A DNA stretch of 64,000 bases, taken from NCBI RefSeq assembly GCF_016125575.1, contig NZ_WGLM01000004.1, positions 312,501 through 376,500 of the forward strand, written 5' to 3'. The translations under genes were made by a program, and so were the position numbers. Positions 1 to 8,410 of the stretch are shown here, piece by piece. Origin of the DNA: Limimaricola sp. (GTDB lineage Bacteria > Pseudomonadota > Alphaproteobacteria > Rhodobacterales > Rhodobacteraceae). Each line of letters starts with the position of its first letter. Position 1 is the stretch's first letter. The notes beneath the pieces were generated by a model that was not told the DNA's origin, searched no databases, and saw only the letters and a program-made list of their open reading frames with translations.

Positions 1-353
1 GTGCTGACCTTCACATTTTGACGCAGCCAACTGAACAGCGCTTTCCGCAATCCCGGCACCAGCAGGCAGAATCCCAGCGTATCGGTGAAAAACCCCGGCG
101 TCAGCAGTAGCGCCCCGGCCAGCAGGATCATCGCCCCCTCGGCCAGCGGCGCAGCCGGGTCGTTGAGACTGCGCAGGCTGCCTTGCAATTCCGCGAGCGC
201 ACGTGCGCCCTGTTGCCGCACCAGAAACGATCCCAGCACCGCCGTACCCAGTACGATGGCCAGCGTCGGCCAAAGTCCGATCGCGCCACCCACAACGATG
301 AAAAGGGCGATTTCGATCAGCGGAATCGCAAGGAAAATGGTGAAAAGCCACAT
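1..353 (-). CDS. fxsA: FxsA family membrane protein, C-terminus cut by the window edge
   Basis: Reading the minus strand from the ATG at 353 gives about 117 residues with no stop before the window edge. The start MWLFTIFLAIPLIEIALFI and a later glycine-rich stretch (GFFTDTLGFCLLVPGLRKAL) are typical of FxsA (YtzA) proteins, small inner-membrane proteins with several hydrophobic helices. In E. coli FxsA overproduction relieves F exclusion of phage T7; its normal role is unknown. It is divergent from the Tim44-like gene, with about 120 bases between them. An ATG seven bases upstream (360) is in another frame. The family call is fairly sure; the C-terminus is not visible. Confidence 0.85.
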   Translation of the reverse strand, partial: MWLFTIFLAIPLIEIALFIVVGGAIGLWPTLAIVLGTAVLGSFLVRQQGARALAELQGSLRSLNDPAAPLAEGAMILLAGALLLTPGFFTDTLGFCLLVPGLRKALFSWLRQNVKVS

Positions 354-475
354 GGGGCATGTCCTTTCGACGGCTTTCGGCGCGGATCGGCCACGGTGGA
401 CTTGACCCACCCGTTCCCATACATAAGTGCGGCATCACCGGATCGCCATAATTGAACCAACTCTGAGAGGACAAG

Positions 476-1138
476 ATGAATTCGCCCATCCTGCAGCTGC
501 TGGTTCTGGCCGGGATCGCGGTGTTTCTCATCCTGCGCCTGCGCAGTGTTCTTGGGACAAGGGAAGGTTTCGAAAAACCGCCCGTGTCGCTGCCCGCCGA
601 AAGTGCGCCGCGCCGTCGCCCCGGTCTTGAGGTGATCGAGGGCGGCCCCGATCGTGACATCACAGATCATGTCCCCGCCGATGGCGACGCCGCCAAGGCC
701 TTGACCGCGATGAAGCGGATCGACCCGTCCTTCAGCCTGGGCGAGTTTCTTCAAGGCGCGCGCGGCGCCTACGAGATGATCCTGATGGCCTTTCAGAAGG
801 GTGATCTTTCGCCGGTCCGCGCGTTCATCTCCGATGATGTGGATCAGGCGTTTGAAGCGGTCATCGCCGACCGCGCCCAGAAGGGCCTGACGATCACCGC
901 CACGTTCGTAGGCATCAGCGATATCGGCGTCCAGTCGGCCGAGTTTGACCGCGCGACCAACGAGGGCGAGATCAGCGTGCGGTTCACTGGCGAAATGACC
1001 TACGTCGTCAAGGACGCCGACGGCCGCGTCGTCGAGGGCAACGCAAATGACATCCGTCGGCAAAAGGATGTCTGGACCTTTGCCCGCACGATGGGCACCA
1101 ACGATCCGAACTGGAAACTTGTCGCTACCGGGGAGTGA
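476..1138 (+). CDS. Tim44-like domain protein (TimA type)
   Basis: 220 residues. An N-terminal hydrophobic helix (about residues 4-20) is followed by a short charged linker and a C-terminal Tim44/MBA1-like domain (about 75-215) that begins with the family's FSLGEFLQGARGAYEMILMAF-like segment. Bacterial Tim44-like proteins of alphaproteobacteria are membrane-associated relatives of the mitochondrial import-motor subunit; their own role is not settled. A good ribosome site (AGAGGA, five bases before ATG) supports the start. The mltA start follows 33 bases after the stop, so the two are probably cotranscribed with the Smr gene. Divergent from fxsA, as in other Rhodobacteraceae. Confidence 0.88.
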   Translation: MNSPILQLLVLAGIAVFLILRLRSVLGTREGFEKPPVSLPAESAPRRRPGLEVIEGGPDRDITDHVPADGDAAKALTAMKRIDPSFSLGEFLQGARGAYEMILMAFQKGDLSPVRAFISDDVDQAFEAVIADRAQKGLTITATFVGISDIGVQSAEFDRATNEGEISVRFTGEMTYVVKDADGRVVEGNANDIRRQKDVWTFARTMGTNDPNWKLVATGE

Positions 1139-1171
1139 CCCCCCACACGTGTCATTCGCGGGGAACGTCCC

Positions 1172-2104
1172 TTGTCCGACAGCGCTGCAACCCCGCTTCG
1201 CTTTGCTGATCTGCCGGGCTGGCCTGACGAGGACCACGCCGCGGCCCTTGCCGTGTTTTCGCGCAGCAGCGCCACCCTGCAAGACCTGCCACGCCCGCAG
1301 GGACATGCACGCGCGTGGTTCGAAAGCCACTTTACCCCCATGCTGTCCAACGTTGGCGGCACGCCGCTATTCACCGGCTATTTCGAACCCATCCTTGATG
1401 CTGCCCTGACCCCGGACGATCGTTTCCGCTGGCCGCTTTATCGACTGCCGGCGGATATCGCCGAAAATCCGCCCGGCCCCACGCGCGCGCAGATTGATCG
1501 GCTGGGCGCACTTGCCGGAAAGGGGTTGGAACTTTGCTGGCTGGACGATCCGGTTGCCGCCTTCTTTCTGCACGTGCAGGGCTCGGGCCGGCTTCGGCTG
1601 CCGGATGGGTCAACTTTCCGGGTGGGCTTTGCCGGCAAGACCGGGCACTCCTACCGTTCGCTCGGTGCCGAACTGGTTGCGCGTGGCGCTCTTGCCCCAG
1701 GGCAAGTAACGGCGGATACGATCGCCGACTGGGCGCGGCGCCATCCGGACGCGGCGCGCGACGCGATGGAGGCTAATGCCAGCTACGTCTTCTTCCGGCA
1801 ACTTGACGGCTTGGGTGAAGAGGACGGGCCGCTCGGCGCGCTGGGCGTGCCGCTGACGCCGGACCGCTCCGTTGCCGTTGATCCCGCCCATGTGCCCTTG
1901 GGCGCGCCGGTCTGGATCGAGGTGCCGGGCTATGCGCCGCGCGGTCGCCTGATGGTTGCACAGGATATCGGCGGCGCGATCAAGGGCGCGCAGCGGGCTG
2001 ACATCTTCTGTGGCACCGGCGCCAAGGCAGGTGCGGTTGCGGGCGGGCTTCGCCAGACCGGCCGGATGATCGTTCTTGTGCCGCAGGCAGGGGGCCCGGC
2101 CTGA
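1172..2104 (+). CDS. mltA: Membrane-bound lytic murein transglycosylase A family protein
   Basis: 310 residues with the MltA domain and a C-terminal 3D (double-psi barrel) domain. The segment around residues 265-285 (AQDIGGAIKGAQRADIF) carries the aspartates that form the catalytic site in MltA enzymes, which cleave the MurNAc-GlcNAc bond of peptidoglycan to give 1,6-anhydro products. The start is a TTG at 1172: a GGGGA ribosome site lies eight bases before it, and no ATG or GTG exists between the in-frame stop of the upstream gene and this point. As a result the protein has no visible signal peptide or lipobox, unlike E. coli MltA. The stop overlaps the next start as TGATG. Confidence 0.88.
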   Translation: MSDSAATPLRFADLPGWPDEDHAAALAVFSRSSATLQDLPRPQGHARAWFESHFTPMLSNVGGTPLFTGYFEPILDAALTPDDRFRWPLYRLPADIAENPPGPTRAQIDRLGALAGKGLELCWLDDPVAAFFLHVQGSGRLRLPDGSTFRVGFAGKTGHSYRSLGAELVARGALAPGQVTADTIADWARRHPDAARDAMEANASYVFFRQLDGLGEEDGPLGALGVPLTPDRSVAVDPAHVPLGAPVWIEVPGYAPRGRLMVAQDIGGAIKGAQRADIFCGTGAKAGAVAGGLRQTGRMIVLVPQAGGPA

Positions 2105-2682
2105 TGCGCCGCTCCCGCCGCCTGAGCGCCGAAGAACGCGCCCTCTGGGAACACGTCGCGCGACAGGCCACACCGCTCGGCCCGCGGTCCGATAAAGCGG
2201 ATGACAAGCCGCCATTTTCGCCGGACCCACCGCCCAGCGTCTCACCCCCGCCCGAGCCAATCCGCTCCTTCCGGCTGGGTGAGCGCGCACAGGCGTCAGA
2301 AACGCGCCCGTCACAGCCGTCACCACCCCGATTGGCGATGGATGCCAAGGCATTCGGCAAGCTCAGCAGGGGCCGTTTGGCACCCGAAGCGCGGATCGAC
2401 CTGCACGGCATGACCCTTGCCGAGGCGCACCCGGAACTGATCAGCTTTATCCTGACGGCCCATGCGACCGGGCGGCGGCTGGTTCTGGTCATCACCGGCA
2501 AGGGCAAGCAGCGCGATGACGAGGGGCCAATGCCGTCACGCCACGGCGTCTTGCGCCGCCAAGTGCCGCACTGGCTGTCGATGCCGCCGCTGTCGCCGGT
2601 GATCCTGCAGGTCTCGCAGGCGCATCTGAAACACGGCGGGGCCGGGGCCTATTACGTCTATCTGCGCCGTCACAAGACGTAG
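2104..2682 (+). CDS. Smr/MutS2 C-terminal domain protein
   Basis: 192 residues. The first ~95 are proline-rich and low in complexity; the Smr domain follows (about 98-190) with the diagnostic DLHGMT motif and the downstream VITGKGK loop. Smr domains are nicking endonucleases or nucleic-acid-binding modules; stand-alone Smr proteins of this size (DUF1889/YdaL-like layout) have been linked to mRNA cleavage or DNA repair, but the target here is unknown. It is translationally coupled to mltA (TGATG) and converges on hslU, with the two reading frames overlapping by 13 bases at their 3' ends. Confidence 0.88.
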   Translation: MRRSRRLSAEERALWEHVARQATPLGPRSDKADDKPPFSPDPPPSVSPPPEPIRSFRLGERAQASETRPSQPSPPRLAMDAKAFGKLSRGRLAPEARIDLHGMTLAEAHPELISFILTAHATGRRLVLVITGKGKQRDDEGPMPSRHGVLRRQVPHWLSMPPLSPVILQVSQAHLKHGGAGAYYVYLRRHKT

Positions 2683-3977
2683 CGGCTGAGGTCGGTCGAC
2701 CGGGACAGCTCGCCAAGGTTGTCCTCGACGAAGGCCGCATCGACCGTCACGCTTTGCCCGCCCCGGTCGGGCGCGGCGAAAGACAATTCCTCGAAAACCC
2801 GTTCCATCACGGTGTAAAGCCGCCGCGCGCCGATGTTCTCGACCGCCTGGTTCACCTCCGCCGCGATCCGGGCGAGTGCGGCAATGCCATCGGGGGCGAA
2901 GGTCACCGTCACGCCCTCCGTGTTCATCAGCGCGGTGTATTGCAGCGTCAGCGCATTGTCCGTTTCCGTCAGGATGCGCACGAAATCGGCCTCGGTCAGG
3001 GCGCGCAGTTCCACCCGGATCGGCAGACGGCCCTGCAATTCCGGCAGCAGGTCGGACGGCTTGGCGATGTGAAACGCGCCGGAGGCGATGAACAGCACAT
3101 GGTCGGTGCGGACCGGGCCATGCTTGGTGCTGACCGTCGTGCCCTCGATCAGCGGCAGCAGGTCGCGCTGCACGCCCTCGCGGCTGACATCGGCGCCACG
3201 TGTTTCGGCGCGCGCGCAAACCTTGTCGATCTCGTCCAGAAAGACGATCCCGTTCTGCTCGACCGCCTCGATCGCGGCACGCTTGACGGTTTCGTCGTCC
3301 AGCATCTTGTCGGCTTCTTCGGTCACAAGAATGTCGTAGCTGTCGGCCACGGTCATCTTCTTGCGCGTCGTGCGTTGGCCGAACGCCTTGCCGAAGATCT
3401 CGCCCAGATTCATCATTCCGGCCATGCCGCCCGGCTGGCCCGGAATTTCAAGCCCGCCCATTGGCGGCGCGGTATCGGCGACCTCGATCTCGATGACCGT
3501 GTCGTCCAGCTCGCCCGCTTTCAGCTTGCGGCGGAACATTTCGCGCGTTTGCGCGCGTGAATCCGAACCGGCCACGGCGTCGATCACGCGCTCTTCCGCG
3601 GCGGTCTGGGCCTTGGCGCGCACGTCTTCACGCATGTGTTCGCGCGTCTGGACTATGGCCACGTCGACCAGATCGCGCACGATCTGCTCCACGTCGCGGC
3701 CGACATAGCCGACCTCGGTGAATTTCGTGGCCTCGACCTTCAGGAACGGCGCCCGCGCCAGCCGGGCCAGACGACGGCTGATCTCGGTCTTGCCGACGCC
3801 GGTCGGCCCGATCATCAGGATGTTCTTGGGGTAAACCTCGTCCTGCAATTCCTTCGGCAGTTGCTTGCGCCGCCAGCGGTTGCGCAGGGCCACCGCGACG
3901 GCCCGTTTCGCATCGGCCTGGCCGATGATGTAGCGGTCGAGTTCCGAGACGATCTCGCGCGGGGTCAGGTCGGTCAT
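2670..3977 (-). CDS. hslU: HslU, ATPase subunit of the HslVU (ClpYQ) protease
   Basis: 435 residues, the usual length. It has a Walker A motif at about 57-64 (GPTGVGKT), a Walker B segment (VFLDEIDK), the variable I-domain between them, and the GYVGRDVE pore loop (about 90-97) that grips substrate. HslU hexamers unfold proteins and feed them to the HslV peptidase in the cytoplasm. It starts inside the hslV stop codon (ATGA at 3974-3977), so the two are translationally coupled in the order hslV-hslU. The 3' end overlaps the convergent Smr gene. Confidence 0.97.
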   Translation of the reverse strand: MTDLTPREIVSELDRYIIGQADAKRAVAVALRNRWRRKQLPKELQDEVYPKNILMIGPTGVGKTEISRRLARLARAPFLKVEATKFTEVGYVGRDVEQIVRDLVDVAIVQTREHMREDVRAKAQTAAEERVIDAVAGSDSRAQTREMFRRKLKAGELDDTVIEIEVADTAPPMGGLEIPGQPGGMAGMMNLGEIFGKAFGQRTTRKKMTVADSYDILVTEEADKMLDDETVKRAAIEAVEQNGIVFLDEIDKVCARAETRGADVSREGVQRDLLPLIEGTTVSTKHGPVRTDHVLFIASGAFHIAKPSDLLPELQGRLPIRVELRALTEADFVRILTETDNALTLQYTALMNTEGVTVTFAPDGIAALARIAAEVNQAVENIGARRLYTVMERVFEELSFAAPDRGGQSVTVDAAFVEDNLGELSRSTDLSRYVL

Positions 3978-4531
3978 GACGGCAGGCTTTCCACGGTCAG
4001 GTTGGTATTGGTGTAGACGCAGATATCGGCGGCGATCGCCATGGCGCGGCGTGCGATTGCCTCGGCATCAAGGTCGCTCTCCATCAGCGCCCGCGCGGCG
4101 GCCAGCGCGTAATTCCCGCCCGATCCGATCGCGGTCACGTCATGTTCGGGTTCCAGCACGTCGCCCGCGCCGGTTATGACCAGCAGATCCTTGCCGTCCG
4201 AGACGATCAGCATCGCTTCGAGCTTTTGCAGGTACTTGTCGGTGCGCCAATCCTTGGCCAGCTCGACGCTGGCGCGCGCCAGCTGTCCCGGCGTCGCCTC
4301 GAGCTTTTTCTCCAGCCGCTCCAGCAGGGTGAAGGCGTCGGCGGTGGAGCCTGCAAAGCCGGCGATCACGTCCATGCCGCCGGGCGACAGGCGGCGCACC
4401 TTGCGCGCCGTCCCCTTGATCACCGTCTGGCCCAGACTGACCTGTCCATCGCCCGCGATCACCACGCGTCCGCCCTTTCGCACGCCGATGATGGTGGTGC
4501 CGTGCCAGCCGGGAAAGTTGTCTTTCGCCAT
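3974..4531 (-). CDS. hslV: HslV, threonine peptidase subunit of HslVU
   Basis: 185 residues from the ATG at 4531. The open frame runs further upstream, but [11 protein letters not shown] is the natural start: it gives a short propeptide whose removal exposes the catalytic threonine in GTTI (Thr12 of the precursor). GDGQVSLG and the [11 protein letters not shown] segment are family hallmarks. HslV forms a double-ring peptidase that degrades proteins unfolded by HslU. The propeptide form is common in alphaproteobacteria, whereas the E. coli enzyme exposes its threonine after removal of the initiator methionine only. Confidence 0.96.
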   Translation of the reverse strand: MAKDNFPGWHGTTIIGVRKGGRVVIAGDGQVSLGQTVIKGTARKVRRLSPGGMDVIAGFAGSTADAFTLLERLEKKLEATPGQLARASVELAKDWRTDKYLQKLEAMLIVSDGKDLLVITGAGDVLEPEHDVTAIGSGGNYALAAARALMESDLDAEAIARRAMAIAADICVYTNTNLTVESLPS

Positions 4532-4546
4532 CTGCGCATGTCCTTG

Positions 4547-4595
4547 TCGTTGCGTCCCGCCTATATGGCGGCGGGCTGGCCAGCCCGCAACCCGC
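4547..4595 (-). promoter_or_regulatory. Possible heat-shock-type promoter of hslVU with an 18-bp palindrome
   Basis: Upstream of hslV the minus strand reads GGGTTGCGGGCTGGC..., then CCATATAGG. GTTG and CCATAT are spaced as in the alphaproteobacterial sigma-32 promoter pattern (CTTG, about 18 bases, CYTATNT), but both elements are imperfect. The space between them is largely a perfect 18-bp palindrome (4571-4588, GCGGGCTGG/CCAGCCCGC). Inferred by eye only; the palindrome is certain, its function is not. Confidence 0.3.
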
Positions 4596-4599
4596 GCAG

Positions 4600-4626
4600 C
4601 AAAAAGGGCGCCCGAAGACGCCCTTT
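4600..4626 (-). terminator. Rho-independent terminator of trxA
   Basis: A ten-pair stem, AAAGGGCGTC pairing with GGCGCCCTTT around a TTCG tetraloop (4603-4626), followed on the minus strand by further T residues. It lies 20 bases beyond the trxA stop and closes the tsaE-to-trxA gene run before hslV. Confidence 0.8.
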
Positions 4627-4646
4627 CGCTTGGTCTTTCCGAAAGC

Positions 4647-4967
4647 TCAGATCGCGCCTTCGATCCAGCTTTGCAGCGCGGCCTTGGGGGCTGCGCCGGC
4701 CTTGTTCGACACGACCTTGCCGTTCTTGAAGACGAACAGCGCGGGAATGCCGCGCACGCCCATCTGGGCCGGCGAATTCGGGTTTTCGTCAACGTTGACC
4801 TTGACGATCTTGATACGGCCTTTCAGCTCGTCCGACAGCTCTTCCAGCGCCGGTCCGATCATCTTGCAGGGTCCGCACCACTCCGCCCAGAAATCGACGA
4901 GGACGGGAATGTCGGACTGCCGCACCTCGGCGTCGAAGGTGGCATCGGTGACTGCTACGGTTGCCAT
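4647..4967 (-). CDS. trxA: Thioredoxin 1
   Basis: 106 residues, the standard length. The active-site motif WCGPC sits near residues 30-34 ([12 protein letters not shown]), and the cis-proline loop RGIPALFVF follows. Thioredoxin reduces disulfides of cytoplasmic proteins such as ribonucleotide reductase. It lies 59 bases downstream of addA on the same strand, a conserved arrangement in Rhodobacteraceae, and is followed by a strong terminator. A GGAGAG ribosome site precedes the ATG. Confidence 0.97.
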   Translation of the reverse strand: MATVAVTDATFDAEVRQSDIPVLVDFWAEWCGPCKMIGPALEELSDELKGRIKIVKVNVDENPNSPAQMGVRGIPALFVFKNGKVVSNKAGAAPKAALQSWIEGAI

Positions 4968-5026
4968 CAGGTCTCTCCTTGGCGGCTCTTACAGAAGGCG
5001 GAACCTAGGAACCTCGCCCGGGCAGG

Positions 5027-8000
5027 TCAAGTAAATGACGCACGCTGCAATGCCGCCATGATCTGGGCGTGGGGCAACTGCATCAACTGGCCGGTGCTTG
5101 TCCACAGGATGGCCACATCCACCGGCCTGTCTGCATATATTTGCAGCAAAGCCGCCCGGTAGGCGCCCATTTGGCGCAGCAGCCCTTCGGGCGTGTCCTC
5201 GGGCCGCGAAGGTACGACGCGGTTTGTCTTGTAGTCGACGGCAAGCACACCATTGGGGCGCACGATCAAACGGTCGATCACACCCTCGATCCGCTGACCG
5301 CCAAGCTCTGCCAGATCTGCGGTGATGCCGACCTCGGTCAGCGCCTCTGGTACGAATATCTCAGCCAGATCGGGGGCCCCGATCAAGGCAACCGCTTCGT
5401 TGACCAGCCCTTCTGCCTCGTCCAGTACCGGCGCGGCTTCGGCGCTTGCGCCCAGCAGAGCAAGGCCGCGGCCCTTGCGTTCGACCTCGGGCCACAGAAC
5501 CATGTGTTCCAACAGCAGATGCATTGCATGGCCACGGGCCAATGCGATGTCCTGATCGCCCTCGCCCGTATCGCCGGGCAGCACCTTTTCCCCACCCAGC
5601 CCCGAGGGCGAAAGCGCCGAAGGCGCGGCAGTTTCCGGCGCCAAGGGCCCGAATACCGGCATCGGTACGTCGGCCCCGCCCGGCCCGGCAAACGTCATGG
5701 CCGGGAGTTCGTTCCACGCACCATACGACAGGCGCAGGCCCGGACCTGTGGGAAAATCCTGCACCTCGGCCCCGGCCTCTTGCAGCCCCGCCGCGACCAT
5801 GGCGTGCCAGCTGTCGGTCCCCGTTCCCGTGTCGCCATATCCGCAAACGATCAGCCACTTTTCCGCACGCGTCATCGCAACATAAAGAAGACGCCGCCGC
5901 TCTTCGGCCTGTGCCTGCGCCTCGGCCTCCTTACGGCGCTCTATCTCGGGCGGGGCGCCGCTACCGCTTGGTCGCCACAAGACCGGATCGCCGTGGCGCA
6001 GAAGGTCTGGCAGGTGGCCTGCATGCGGCTTGGCCGTGTCGGGCAGGATGACGATGGGCGATTCCAGCCCCTTGGCGCCGTGCACCGTCATCACCCGTAT
6101 CTCGTCGGCATCGCCATCCATCTGTCGTTTGATCTCGACATCCTCGGTGTCAATCCAACTGACAAAGCCAGTCAGGCTGGGCACCGCCGCGCGTTCAAAG
6201 GCCAGTGCCTGTGCCAGCAAGGCGTCGATACCGTCCTCGGCCTCGCGCCCTAGTCGTGCCAGCAGACGCCGCCGTCCGTCATGACGGGTCAGAAGCCGCT
6301 CGATCAGGTCGTAAGGACGCAGGAAGTCGGCGCGTTCGCGCAAATCCTCCAAGACCGCCATCGTGGTGCCGTGGTCGTCAGCCTGTCGCCGCAGCGCGGC
6401 CCAAAGAAACTCGCCCTTGCCACGGTGATGGGCCAGCGTGAAAAGCTGTTGCTCGCTCCACCCGAACAGTGGCGAGCGCAGCGCAGCGGCAAGTGACAAA
6501 TCATCTTCGGGCAGCGCGAGAAAGCGCAGGAGTGCGGCAATATCCTTGACCGCCAGTTCCCCACCGATCCGCAGCCGATCGGCACCGGCAATGTCCAGCC
6601 CGGCGGCCTTGCAGGCGCGAATGATCTCCGCAAACAGCTCTGATCGCCGCTGCACGAGGATCAGAACGTCGCCCGGCCGCACCCTGCGACGCACCGCTGC
6701 ACCATCCATTTCATCGGCAATCCAGTCTTCACGGATCATCCGCTGGATCTCGTCCGCAATGGTTTGGGCAAGGACAACTTCGGCGTCGCTGTCTGCCGTA
6801 GCATCGACGGGATCGTCCCAGTCCCGATCATCTTTTGCGGAAGCCGATTTTTCGACGACGGGCCAGAGATCCACCCGCCCGGACAGATGGGTCTTGAAGG
6901 CAACGTGTGGTTGCGGATCGCCCAATCCCGCGCGCCGCTCATGGGTAAAAGTCATATCGACTGCGCGCATGATCGCTTCGGAGGAGCGGAACGAATGTTC
7001 CAGCGCCAGCGGCTGAAACGGCAAATTCGCTGCCTCCCAGCGGGCTGCGAAATCGGCCTGCATAGTGTCGAATGTCGCCGGATCGGCGCCCTGGAAAGAG
7101 TAGATCGACTGTTTCTTGTCGCCGACCACGAAAATGGTGCGCAACCGCTCGCTGCGCGCGCCTTCACCCTCGGCAAAAGCCTTGGCAATGCTTGCGATCA
7201 CCGACCATTGCGCGGGACTGGTATCCTGCGCCTCGTCGACAAGGATATGATCGATCCCGCCGTCAAGCTTGAACAGAACCCAGTCGGCCACGTCAGGATC
7301 GGCCAGCAGCGCGCGGGTCCGCGCGATCAGGTCGTCAAAGTCCAGAAGGCCGCGCGCCTGCTTTGCCATTTCATAGAGTGGCAGAAAGGCCCGCGCGAAA
7401 CCGTGCAGCGCTTCTGCCCGATCCAGGGCGGCAATCGCCACGCGGGCCCGCCGCGCCTCTTCGACGCGCCGCATCAAAGGCTCGATCTCGGCGATGAGGG
7501 CCGGATCCCGTTCGCGCGTCGGTTTCGTCGGAAAGCTGCCGATCTTGGCGGTGAAAGGCTCTTTGGCTGCGCCGCCCGTAAGAAAAACAGACTCCAGCAA
7601 AGCCAAAAAGCGTTCTGTACCTTTCGGGGCCGACAGCGCCGACGCCAACTTTTCGGCCGCCTCGCCATCCCTCGTTGACCCGGTTCCGCAAAGCACTCGC
7701 AAACGATCCAGCCGCACCAAATCGTCCGGCAGGATCGTGCGGGTCAACAGATCCTGAAGATCGATGGCTGGGTCCACCCCCAGCACGGCGGCCAGGCTGG
7801 CGCGGTCCGAGGCTGGCTGGAAATGCGCGCGCAGACCGGCGATGTGTCGCGTGAACCCGTCCAGCTGGGTGTCGCCCAGATAGCGGGCGATGCCATCCAG
7901 CCATCGCGCCTCGGGCCCAAGAGCCATACGATCCAGCACATCGGCCCGGAGGCGTGCCGCTTCGTGGTCTTCCATTTCGGTGAAACGCGGGCTGACCCCG

Positions 8001-8410
8001 GCCTCCAGCGGAAAGCGGCGCAGGATACTGGCACAAAACGCGTGAATCGTCTGGATCTTCAATCCGCCCGGGGTTTCCACGGCACGGGCAAAGAGCGTCC
8101 GCGCCTGCGCCGGTGCCCCGGGCCCCAGCGCCCGCTCGACACCCAGCGCCCGCAACTCTGCCTGAAGTGCGCCATCGTCGCGCATCGCCCATTGGCCAAG
8201 TTGCCGGAACAGACGGTTCTGCATCTCGCGCGCGGCGGCCTTGGTATAGGTCAGGCACAGCACGTTCTGTGGATCGACGCCGTCCAGCAGCAGCCGCGCC
8301 ACCCGACTGGTCAGAACCCGCGTCTTTCCAGAGCCTGCATTGGCCGAAACCCATGTCGACTTCCGAGGATCGGCCGCCCTGATCTGACGAAGGGTTGCCT
8401 CGTCCGTCAT
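5027..8410 (-). CDS. addA: AddA, helicase-nuclease subunit of the AddAB recombination complex
   Basis: About 1127 residues from the ATG at 8410 (the frame extends upstream but MTDEATLRQI is the natural start and overlaps the addB stop as ATGA). UvrD/SF1 helicase motifs are present: Walker A near 23-30 (SANAGSGKT), the DEAQDTS motif II, and VMTVHGAKGLE. A PD-(D/E)XK nuclease domain lies at the C-terminus (LAVDYKTNR). AddAB resects double-strand breaks and loads RecA; it is the RecBCD equivalent of alphaproteobacteria. Coupled to addB. Confidence 0.96.
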   Translation of the reverse strand: MTDEATLRQIRAADPRKSTWVSANAGSGKTRVLTSRVARLLLDGVDPQNVLCLTYTKAAAREMQNRLFRQLGQWAMRDDGALQAELRALGVERALGPGAPAQARTLFARAVETPGGLKIQTIHAFCASILRRFPLEAGVSPRFTEMEDHEAARLRADVLDRMALGPEARWLDGIARYLGDTQLDGFTRHIAGLRAHFQPASDRASLAAVLGVDPAIDLQDLLTRTILPDDLVRLDRLRVLCGTGSTRDGEAAEKLASALSAPKGTERFLALLESVFLTGGAAKEPFTAKIGSFPTKPTRERDPALIAEIEPLMRRVEEARRARVAIAALDRAEALHGFARAFLPLYEMAKQARGLLDFDDLIARTRALLADPDVADWVLFKLDGGIDHILVDEAQDTSPAQWSVIASIAKAFAEGEGARSERLRTIFVVGDKKQSIYSFQGADPATFDTMQADFAARWEAANLPFQPLALEHSFRSSEAIMRAVDMTFTHERRAGLGDPQPHVAFKTHLSGRVDLWPVVEKSASAKDDRDWDDPVDATADSDAEVVLAQTIADEIQRMIREDWIADEMDGAAVRRRVRPGDVLILVQRRSELFAEIIRACKAAGLDIAGADRLRIGGELAVKDIAALLRFLALPEDDLSLAAALRSPLFGWSEQQLFTLAHHRGKGEFLWAALRRQADDHGTTMAVLEDLRERADFLRPYDLIERLLTRHDGRRRLLARLGREAEDGIDALLAQALAFERAAVPSLTGFVSWIDTEDVEIKRQMDGDADEIRVMTVHGAKGLESPIVILPDTAKPHAGHLPDLLRHGDPVLWRPSGSGAPPEIERRKEAEAQAQAEERRRLLYVAMTRAEKWLIVCGYGDTGTGTDSWHAMVAAGLQEAGAEVQDFPTGPGLRLSYGAWNELPAMTFAGPGGADVPMPVFGPLAPETAAPSALSPSGLGGEKVLPGDTGEGDQDIALARGHAMHLLLEHMVLWPEVERKGRGLALLGASAEAAPVLDEAEGLVNEAVALIGAPDLAEIFVPEALTEVGITADLAELGGQRIEGVIDRLIVRPNGVLAVDYKTNRVVPSRPEDTPEGLLRQMGAYRAALLQIYADRPVDVAILWTSTGQLMQLPHAQIMAALQRASFT

